A DNA stretch of 5,000 nt, from assembly GCA_001800515.1 (NCBI GenBank), contig MGVN01000221.1, positions 1 through 5,000 on the forward strand. Reading direction: 5' to 3'. Positions 1 to 5,000 of the stretch are shown here, piece by piece. The notes beneath the pieces are model-generated. The model was not told the origin of the DNA. It saw only the letters and a program-made list of their open reading frames with translations, and searched no databases. The stretch comes from Elusimicrobia bacterium RIFOXYB2_FULL_49_7. Lineage in GTDB: Bacteria > Fibrobacterota > OXYB2-FULL-49-7. Numbering within the stretch: position 1 is the first letter of the stretch; each line of letters starts with the position of its first letter. The translations under genes and the position numbers were made by a program.

Positions 1-1738
1 CAAAGGGGGCGTAATCATACGATACTTCGATGGTCGTATTTTCATTGATCTTGTTTTCGTCAAGGAACGTTACGATACCCATGTCATAATCGATGAAATA
101 GTCGATATCCCTTTCAAGGACACGTCCGTCCATGGAGACGCGTTCCGATTGAGGGACGACACCGGGCTGGAGCGATACGAATTTAATGCGATAGCGGTAC
201 TCGGTATAAAGATTGTACCGGTGCGTTCTGCTCGCGCTGTAGAGATCAGCAGGGAACGGTTTTGCCGGTTTTCCTGAAGTATCCACCAGCGGCTCAAAAT
301 TAAACACGCCGCTTTCGAAATCGACGGTAATGTTCTGGGGATACAGGGGAACGGTTTTCCCTCCTTCAAGAGAGGCGGGTTCCTTGCCATTGAGATCCTG
401 TACTTCAAGTACGAAGTTTCCCCTTCCATTGTCGCGTATGACCTTTACGTTCCCGAGGTTATAGAACGTTTTCAATTCGCGCGAGAGGTCTGCGTCATTG
501 GTTTCCTCTTTAATGATTTTGGCACTCCCGGGGTAAGAGCCGCTGTCCCTGAGCCAACTGCCGTTTTCTCTTTGGTAATCGACTGCCACGACATGGTTGC
601 TTCCCAGAGTGTTGCGGAAAATGATGATGCCTCTGTCATAATCGACCGTGTAATCCTGGCCGGCAATGAGCTGGTCAAAGCTTCCCGTTAAAGCCCTTGG
701 AGGAGAGGGGGGCGTTCCCATGATCTCCACAAGCGTGTTCGTGGACGTGCTTATCGTGTTGTTTGCCGGGTTACGGTCATCGCGGTACACCGTGACCGTG
801 CCGTTCCTCATTCGATCGTTGTCGAATTTCAGGAGGTAGTATTTCAGCTGGATGTAGCTGGTATCGGGAATGGTTTTGGGTTCGAATTTCGTGTTGCCGG
901 TGAAGCGTTTCACCTGGGACGAGCCTTTGGTGCGGCTGAAGAATCCCCATGTGCGCAGATTCTTGTACTTGGCGTCCAGTTTTACGCCGAAGAGCTGGCG
1001 CGAATACCCGACGAATTCAGTCGCGGGCAGCGACATGGAAATATCGCCGAACGCAGCTTCCTGCACTACTTCGTCAGGATCTCCCTTGTAGATCACGGAG
1101 ATGTCACGTTTGTCAGGGGTCGTGTCATCAAAGTCGACGTTGACGTTGATCTTCCTGCCGACGCGCCCTTTGATCCTTACCTGGAGCTCCTGGGTCATGT
1201 CTATGCTGCTTGAGTCAACGCGTTTTTGGCTCTCGGGTTTGTCATAGATGGTCGATTTCCAGGCAAGGCCGATGGCTTTCCTTCCGGAAATGGAGAGCTG
1301 TGATTCATAGGGCAGTTCCATGGAGAGCCCGGGCGGGAGCGGAGGCGGTGCCGGTTTCGGCACAGTGGAGGTGGAGACACCTACCTCCTGCTTTGTTTCA
1401 GGAGAGATCTCTCCCTCGTTTATCCTGCGCATCTTCAGCCAGTTGTCCCTGGAATAGGTGACGAAGCTCTTCTCTTCAAGAAAGCCGAGTAGATCTTCTC
1501 CTGCCTGTTGCTGAGGAGTTAGGGCTTGCTCCGGCTGCGCAGAAGGGGTCGAAACCGCTACAGAAGCAGCGGTTTCCTGTTCTTTATTTTGCTCCTGGGA
1601 GGGTGCGGATTGGGAAGATTCTTTGCGTTGGGTACCGAAAAGAGAGAACTTCTTCTTTTCGATAAGGAGGTTCTGGCTTTCGAGAGAGAGAAACAAAGAA
1701 CCTACAAGGAGTATGCTGACAATAAGACTGCGTTTCAT
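1..1738 (-). CDS. SprA-like giant cell-surface / outer-membrane protein, N-terminal part (3' end outside window)
   Basis: The frame starting at ATG 1738 runs 579 codons without a stop and leaves the window at base 1, so the gene is only partly seen. Residues 1-20 look like a Sec signal peptide (MKRSLIVSILLVGSLFLSLE) with no lipobox. Residues 36-80 are rich in Gln, Ser and Glu, and a proline-rich linker follows at about 127-137 (PKPAPPPLPPG). From about residue 147 the text resembles the SprA N-terminal domain: LSISGRKAIGLAWKSTIY, then QELQVRIKGRVGRKINVNVD followed by FDDT. Beta-module motifs of the form DY-x-x-G-x-[IV]-x-F recur at 365-374 (VDYDRGIIIF) and 549-558 (IDYDMGIVTF), the latter followed by IEVSYDYAPF. 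In Bacteroidota, SprA is a protein of over 2000 residues forming the type IX secretion translocon, so most of this gene would lie to the left. The start is supported by the signal peptide. No good Shine-Dalgarno lies at normal distance. Similarity is judged by eye; a related large surface protein that is not a translocon remains possible. Confidence 0.72.
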   Translation of the reverse strand, partial: MKRSLIVSILLVGSLFLSLESQNLLIEKKKFSLFGTQRKESSQSAPSQEQNKEQETAASVAVSTPSAQPEQALTPQQQAGEDLLGFLEEKSFVTYSRDNWLKMRRINEGEISPETKQEVGVSTSTVPKPAPPPLPPGLSMELPYESQLSISGRKAIGLAWKSTIYDKPESQKRVDSSSIDMTQELQVRIKGRVGRKINVNVDFDDTTPDKRDISVIYKGDPDEVVQEAAFGDISMSLPATEFVGYSRQLFGVKLDAKYKNLRTWGFFSRTKGSSQVKRFTGNTKFEPKTIPDTSYIQLKYYLLKFDNDRMRNGTVTVYRDDRNPANNTISTSTNTLVEIMGTPPSPPRALTGSFDQLIAGQDYTVDYDRGIIIFRNTLGSNHVVAVDYQRENGSWLRDSGSYPGSAKIIKEETNDADLSRELKTFYNLGNVKVIRDNGRGNFVLEVQDLNGKEPASLEGGKTVPLYPQNITVDFESGVFNFEPLVDTSGKPAKPFPADLYSASRTHRYNLYTEYRYRIKFVSLQPGVVPQSERVSMDGRVLERDIDYFIDYDMGIVTFLDENKINENTTIEVSYDYAPF

Positions 1739-1755
1739 AGTATAGATGCCGTATG

Positions 1756-1791
1756 TCCCTCCCGGGCAAACTGTCTCCCGGGCCGTAGGGA
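1756..1791 (-). promoter_or_regulatory. GC-rich hairpin in the leader of the sprA-like gene
   Basis: TCCCT (1756-1760) pairs with AGGGA (1787-1791), and inside it two CCCGGG blocks (1761-1766 and 1777-1782) pair across a 10-nt loop, with a 4-nt bulge at 1783-1786. In the minus-strand transcript this would end 17 nt before the ATG at 1738. Its right arm contains the purine-rich GGGAGGGA, the only Shine-Dalgarno-like run in the leader, which would be buried in the stem. A role in controlling translation is inference. There is no U-tract, so it is not an ordinary intrinsic terminator. Confidence 0.4.
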
Positions 1792-1818
1792 TATAGTGAG
1801 AGCTCTACCAGATAGATT

Positions 1819-1836
1819 TTCCCGTCGCAACGGGAA
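1819..1836. repeat. Palindrome copy 1: TCCCGT-N4-ACGGGA
   Basis: TTCCCGT (1819-1825) and ACGGGAA (1830-1836) are a perfect 7-bp inverted repeat around CGCA. The same 6+6 half-sites recur at 1937-1952 with a different centre. It could be a binding site for a dimeric regulator or an RNA hairpin with a four-base loop. No U-tract follows on either strand, so it is not an obvious terminator. Confidence 0.5.
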
Positions 1837-1893
1837 TGAATGTTGACAATGTGAGATTATTGCAGCATAGCATGGTGGTATGGGTGATCGCGT

Positions 1894-2064
1894 ATGGATG
1901 ATGCTTCGTCAGTTTTCTGTTCTTGCCCCTGCCGTATCCCGTTAGAACGGGAGATGGGACGCTGTAACGTCGCGCTGTTTCAACCCCGTTCCCTGGGACT
2001 AGAGCCGGAGGATTTTCACTTATGGACAGTATGCCGCCGCATTAAAGGAAGATTTGAAAAATGA
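1894..2064 (+). CDS. Doubtful small ORF, 56 residues, unrecognised
   Basis: An ATG at 1894 opens 56 codons ending in TGA at 2062-2064. It is preceded by GGGTGAT (1882-1888 area), a weak Shine-Dalgarno-like run about 5 nt away. A perfect TTGACA at 1843-1848 lies upstream, but its best -10 partner at 17-bp spacing is only CATAGC. The peptide has a small cysteine cluster (FCSCPCR, about residues 8-14), many Arg residues, and no membrane segment or known motif. It spans the second palindrome and fills the GC-rich part of the intergenic region, stopping where the AT-rich block begins. No function can be assigned. It may be a chance ORF over a leader or non-coding RNA. Confidence 0.15.
   Translation: MDDASSVFCSCPCRIPLEREMGRCNVALFQPRSLGLEPEDFHLWTVCRRIKGRFEK
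1937..1952. repeat. Palindrome copy 2: TCCCGT-N4-ACGGGA
   Basis: TCCCGT (1937-1942) and ACGGGA (1947-1952) flank TAGA. The half-sites are identical to those at 1820-1835, while the four central bases differ (CGCA versus TAGA), which is what selection on the arms alone would leave. The two copies are 117 bp apart, both between the divergent genes. A shared operator is a reasonable guess; the binding factor is unknown. Confidence 0.5.
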
Positions 2065-2122
2065 ATTATTTTTGCATATTTCTATAATTATACCTAATTT
2101 TATATTATTATGCCACTTTTTT

Positions 2123-2131
2123 TGATATAAT
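2123..2131 (+). promoter_or_regulatory. Extended -10 promoter of lptF-lptG
   Basis: TGATATAAT combines the extended -10 dinucleotide TG with a perfect TATAAT hexamer (2126-2131). No good -35 hexamer sits 16-18 bp upstream, which is typical for extended -10 promoters. The upstream 60 bp are very AT-rich and could act as an UP element. Transcription would start near 2138-2139, giving a leader of about 26 nt with the ribosome site in it. Housekeeping sigma specificity is assumed. Confidence 0.65.
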
Positions 2132-2149
2132 AAGGTTCACTAAAACCGC

Positions 2150-2156
2150 AGGAAGG
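2150..2156 (+). promoter_or_regulatory. Shine-Dalgarno site of lptF
   Basis: AGGAAGG lies 8 nt before the ATG at 2165, a strong site at normal spacing, and it settles that start codon. Confidence 0.75.
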
Positions 2157-2164
2157 CTTACCCT

Positions 2165-3259
2165 ATGCTGAAGATAATACACCGCTATGTTTTGCGAGAA
2201 TTCACCGAATCATTTTTATTCGGTTTAATTGTATTTTCAAGCATTTTGCTTCTCGACCAGGTATTCCAGCTGGTTGATCTTTTTTTAAGCAAAGGGATAG
2301 CCCTCCCCATTATCGCCCGGCTGTTCCTGTTGATCCTTCCCAATATCCTTTCGCTCACTATCCCCATGGCAGTGCTGTTGGGGATACTGCTTTCCTATGG
2401 AAGGCTCTCCGAAGACAATGAAATAACATCTTTTCGTTCCTCTGGTCTCCCCTACAGGGCATTTACGGGACCCGTGGTCTGGATGATACTCATCCTCAGC
2501 GTCTTTCTTGTGTACTTCAATCAGACGATCTCGCCTGCCACCCACAACCAGTTCCGGATGTTATACAAGGATATCCTCAACCAGCATCCGCTTATCAAGT
2601 TTGATGATAAAGCCATAGTTACGGTAGGCGAGTACAAGGTGTATGTGGAGCATGTCGACAAAGAGTCCAATGTGCTCCACGGCATTAACATTTATAAATT
2701 CTCGTCTTCAGAGCACGGTGCCCCGTGGCGCATCAGCGCTTCTTCGGCGGCCGTAGATGTTTCCCCTCATGCCGTCCTTTTTCATCTTTCCAACGGATTC
2801 TGGCAGCAGCCAAATCCTGAAAAATTGGACACCCTGGTGCATATGCAGTATAAGAGTTACCTTTTTGCCATTCCGATCGGCGGTCAAGTGATCCCGTTCA
2901 GCCAATCGTTGCGCGAGATGACCGGTACGCAGCTACTGAAAGAAATTGATTCCTACCGTGCCAAGAATATGCCCACGCATTTCCTTGAAACAGAGTACTG
3001 GATGCGTTGGGCCCTCGCGTTCTCTCCTATCGTGCTGGCGCTCTGCGGCATACCGCTGGGTATCGTGCTTGAAAAGGGAGGCAGGGCCATAGGATTCGGG
3101 GTCAGCCTCGGCATGTTGTTCGTTTATTACCTGCTGCTCGTCACTGGACTAAATATAAGCGAGAAGGGGTATGTGCAGCCGCGGTTTATCCTGTTTTTGC
3201 CGAACATTGTGATGCTGATCGTCGGGCTTCTGCTTTGGCGAAGAATGGTTAAAAAATAG
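2165..3259 (+). CDS. lptF: LPS export permease LptF (LptF/LptG, YjgP/YjgQ family)
   Basis: This 364-residue inner-membrane protein has the usual family length and layout. Three N-terminal membrane segments lie at about 17-36, 53-78 and 101-118, a periplasmic beta-rich domain at about 119-275, and three C-terminal segments at about 282-301, 308-329 and 341-358. The cytoplasmic loop after segment 2 carries the conserved family motif EITSFRSSG (86-94), next to where the LptB ATPase docks in known LptB2FG structures. Lys43, just after segment 1, lies near where charged residues contact lipid A in E. coli LptG. With LptG and LptB it would extract LPS from the outer face of the inner membrane and pass it to the periplasmic Lpt bridge. 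It heads a likely operon with the next gene, 24 bp away. The family is secure. Calling it LptF rather than LptG rests mainly on gene order. Confidence 0.9.
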   Translation: MLKIIHRYVLREFTESFLFGLIVFSSILLLDQVFQLVDLFLSKGIALPIIARLFLLILPNILSLTIPMAVLLGILLSYGRLSEDNEITSFRSSGLPYRAFTGPVVWMILILSVFLVYFNQTISPATHNQFRMLYKDILNQHPLIKFDDKAIVTVGEYKVYVEHVDKESNVLHGINIYKFSSSEHGAPWRISASSAAVDVSPHAVLFHLSNGFWQQPNPEKLDTLVHMQYKSYLFAIPIGGQVIPFSQSLREMTGTQLLKEIDSYRAKNMPTHFLETEYWMRWALAFSPIVLALCGIPLGIVLEKGGRAIGFGVSLGMLFVYYLLLVTGLNISEKGYVQPRFILFLPNIVMLIVGLLLWRRMVKK

Positions 3260-3283
3260 GATCATCAAGAATATGGGTCATAT

Positions 3284-4366
3284 ATGAAAATACTTACCCG
3301 TTACCTCATCAAAGAGTTCATGAAGCCCCTCGTTTTCAGTTCGGTTGCATTCGGAGGGCTGGTGCTTATTTCCGAGTTTTTTCGCGAGCTTAATTTTTAC
3401 ATGGAGAAAAAAGCAGCCTTCAGCGCGGTCTTTCAGTACCTGTTCCTGAACCTTCCCTGGTGGGTCATACAGGTGCTGCCGGTCGCTGTTCTTCTGGCGG
3501 TGCTTTTTTCCCTCGGCCAGCTTGCGAAACAGGGTGAGATCACTGCGATCAAGGCTTCCGGCATCAATCTGTGGCGCATTGTAAGCGTACTCTTTCTCTG
3601 TGGATTGTTTTTGGGCGCGGTAGAGGTCGTGCTGCGGGAAAAGATAATCCCCTACACTGTAGAAAAGGCTGAATACGTACGCAAGGAGAAGATCGAGAAG
3701 CAGCCGGTTTTCGTGCGGACCGAATACAATGACCTTGTCATCGCTCTTCCTGCCCAGGGACGGATGACGGTCGGCATATTGAACGTCAAAGAAAATCTGA
3801 TGCGGGACGTGGTGATCGATTATTATGATGAGTCGTTTGGCTTAAGCAGGCAGATCGTGGTTCGGGAAGTTCGCTGGAGCCAGGGTACGGAGTGGGTGTT
3901 CCTGAATGGGGTAGAAAGAGTATTCGCAGCAGGAACGTGGCAGGATAGTTATTTCAGCGAAAAGATGCTTTCTCTTCCCTTTGAACCCAAGGATTTCATG
4001 ATCACCCAGATACGGCCTGAACAGCTCTCATCGGCGGAGTATAAAAAGCATATCCAGCAGCTCACGACACTCGGTATCCCAACGGAACGAGAGACTATCA
4101 AGTTCTATGGCAGGTGGTCGTCAGTATTCAGCCATCTGATCGTCATGCTGATCGGGATCCCTTTTGCGCTTGGGTTGGGAAGCCGGCACGGGAAGGTGAT
4201 AAGTTTCACCTTCGCGCTTCTCTTCGCATTTTTTTACTGGGGGGTGCAGGCGGTTGGACAATCGCTCGGAGAAAATCATGTTGTCACTCCCCTTCTTGCG
4301 GCATGGCTCGGGAATATCATATTCGGAGTGCTCGGTGTGGGGTTGTTGAACAGGATAGGGCGCTAA
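3284..4366 (+). CDS. lptG: LPS export permease LptG (LptF/LptG, YjgP/YjgQ family)
   Basis: This 360-residue paralogue of the preceding gene has the same architecture: membrane segments at about 16-35, 58-80 and 98-117, a periplasmic domain at about 119-275, then segments at about 280-298, 305-327 and 337-355. The family loop motif is EITAIKASG (85-93), close to the ELVVMQASG form of E. coli LptG. Two lysines (42-43) follow segment 1, as in the KK of E. coli LptG implicated in LPS contact. It would pair with LptF as the transmembrane half of the LptB2FG extractor. The ATG at 3284 has only a weak ribosome site (GGGT about 7 nt upstream), so translation may depend on ribosomes finishing lptF 24 bp earlier. 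The gene ends 22 bp before a convergent gene, with no terminator seen. Confidence 0.9.
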   Translation: MKILTRYLIKEFMKPLVFSSVAFGGLVLISEFFRELNFYMEKKAAFSAVFQYLFLNLPWWVIQVLPVAVLLAVLFSLGQLAKQGEITAIKASGINLWRIVSVLFLCGLFLGAVEVVLREKIIPYTVEKAEYVRKEKIEKQPVFVRTEYNDLVIALPAQGRMTVGILNVKENLMRDVVIDYYDESFGLSRQIVVREVRWSQGTEWVFLNGVERVFAAGTWQDSYFSEKMLSLPFEPKDFMITQIRPEQLSSAEYKKHIQQLTTLGIPTERETIKFYGRWSSVFSHLIVMLIGIPFALGLGSRHGKVISFTFALLFAFFYWGVQAVGQSLGENHVVTPLLAAWLGNIIFGVLGVGLLNRIGR

Positions 4367-4388
4367 ATGGGAGTGTCTGATCAGCCGG

Positions 4389-5000
4389 CTATCGGGCAAC
4401 AGCCAGTTTTCCTACTTTTATCTTTCCATCAGCATTGACACGATAGAAATATAATCCAGGCGCCACTTCTTCTCCTTCATCATTCCTGCCGTTCCAGTCA
4501 TACTCATACACCCACCGGTAATTTCCTGAAGGCGCCGCGCTGAACAGCAGCATCTCGCGTGCTACGCTTTTTATCTTTTCCCCTGCCATGTTATAAATGA
4601 CTACATTCATATCCTGCGGTGCTCTGGTGAAATGGAACACGAGAGTGGTCAGAGTGCCGTTCGGTTTGACAGGATTGACGGGATAGTCCGGCCCTGAGGG
4701 ATTGGGATAATTCAGCGCTTTATCGATACTGACGTTATTTGATGCCGCTATCTGCGTGACGTAAAAATTCACCTGTCCGCTTGCGAACGCGAATCCCGTG
4801 GAGTTGATGCCTGACACCTGCCCGTTGTAAGGATCAGAATCAGGCGTTGAGAAGACGTTCTTTATACCGGGCCAGGGATCGGTAGAATCCCCGTTGTTAT
4901 CCATCGGGTGCGATGAGTCCGCAGGGACAAGGTCAACCGTCGAATGCGTATAGTTGTTCACCGTGTTCATCTGGTAGCGGTCATTTAAGGTGGTGCCGTC
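4389..5000 (-). CDS. Secreted M6-type metalloprotease-like protein, C-terminal part with FlgD/type IX-style sorting module (5' end outside window)
   Basis: The frame is open from the right edge to TAG at 4389-4391 and gives 203 residues. The internal ATG at 4970 is not the true start, since ten in-frame codons (DGTTLNDRYQ) precede it and read as the same domain. Residues 1-85 resemble the region after the catalytic core of M6 (immune inhibitor A-like) proteases: VDLVPADSSHPMDNNGDSTD, then PWPG, then YNGQVSGI. The zinc site HExxH would lie upstream and is not seen. Residues 96-203 form a typical FlgD/type IX C-terminal module: LNYPNPSGP, VVIYNMAGEKIKSV, YDWNGRNDEGEEVAPGLYFY, ending GKLAVAR. 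Such modules are a beta-sandwich used for export or surface attachment in FCB-group bacteria. The enzyme assignment rests on the M6-like remnant; the C-terminal module is the firmer call. Confidence 0.7.
   Translation of the reverse strand, partial: DGTTLNDRYQMNTVNNYTHSTVDLVPADSSHPMDNNGDSTDPWPGIKNVFSTPDSDPYNGQVSGINSTGFAFASGQVNFYVTQIAASNNVSIDKALNYPNPSGPDYPVNPVKPNGTLTTLVFHFTRAPQDMNVVIYNMAGEKIKSVAREMLLFSAAPSGNYRWVYEYDWNGRNDEGEEVAPGLYFYRVNADGKIKVGKLAVAR

Larger units (their letters stand above)
1739..2164. other. Divergent intergenic region between the sprA-like gene and lptF
   Basis: These 426 bp separate two genes read away from each other, so both leaders and promoters must lie here. The left two thirds (to about 2040) are GC-rich and contain several hairpins and a doubtful small ORF. 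The right part (about 2050-2135) is sharply AT-rich and carries the lptF promoter. I see no tRNA, rRNA or known riboswitch. A convincing sigma-70 promoter for the leftward gene was not found: the TTGTCA on the minus strand (1848-1843) has no good -10 partner. Confidence 0.8.

Noticed and set aside
70..678. Minus-strand ORFs in a second frame (70-429 and 472-678).
   Set aside because: They are out-of-frame readings of the sprA-like gene. The true frame passes through both without a break, so they do not indicate a frameshift.
870..1846. Several plus-strand ORFs of 64-106 codons opposite the sprA-like gene.
   Set aside because: They lie antisense to a continuous 579-codon frame with a signal peptide and family motifs. 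Their translations are Arg/Ser-rich and carry no motif.
1937..1975. ACGGGAGATGGGACGC resembles part of the cyclic-di-GMP (GEMM) riboswitch core.
   Set aside because: The conserved AAAGCC segment, the tetraloop-receptor pairing and the closing stem are missing, so the match is a short coincidence.
1976..2027. A stretch starting GTTTCAACCCCG and ending GGATTTTCAC that resembles the ends of some CRISPR repeats.
   Set aside because: Only one copy is present, with no evenly spaced repeats or spacers on either side, so a CRISPR array cannot be supported.
2072..2100. An alternative promoter TTGCAT-17 bp-TAATTT, and a TATAAT at 2083-2088.
   Set aside because: The first has a poor -10 and the second has no -35 or TG extension. 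In a very AT-rich block both are expected by chance, and the extended -10 at 2123-2131 is better.

Overview
The window looks like chromosome from a Gram-negative (diderm) bacterium. The central genes encode LptF and LptG, the membrane subunits that extract lipopolysaccharide. They are flanked by the start of a very large SprA-like outer-membrane/cell-surface protein and the end of a secreted M6-type metalloprotease-like protein with a FlgD/type IX-style C-terminal module. This combination points to the Bacteroidota/FCB group or one of the uncultivated candidate phyla with type IX-like secretion. The sequence alone does not fix the phylum.

Layout. (1) 1-1738, minus strand: the 5' part (579 codons) of a SprA-like gene. 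It is open all the way to the left edge and has a signal peptide. (2) 1739-2164: a 426-bp divergent intergenic region. It holds a GC-rich hairpin in the sprA-like leader, two copies of a TCCCGT-N4-ACGGGA palindrome 117 bp apart, a doubtful 56-codon ORF, and an AT-rich block ending in an extended -10 promoter (TGATATAAT). (3) 2165-3259 and 3284-4366, plus strand: lptF then lptG, 24 bp apart, a likely two-gene operon driven by that promoter. (4) 4389-5000, minus strand: the last 203 codons of the M6-like secreted protein, convergent with lptG across only 22 bp and with no visible terminator.

How the genes fit together. LptF and LptG, with the ATPase LptB (not in the window), would lift LPS out of the inner membrane. 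SprA is known in Bacteroidota as the outer-membrane translocon of the type IX secretion system, and proteins ending in modules like the one at 4389-4800 are frequent type IX cargo. The window may therefore hold an outer-membrane biogenesis pair between a secretion-channel gene and one of its possible substrates. The secretion link is inference from family resemblance. No clearly new system is visible. The least explained part is the intergenic region with the paired palindromes.
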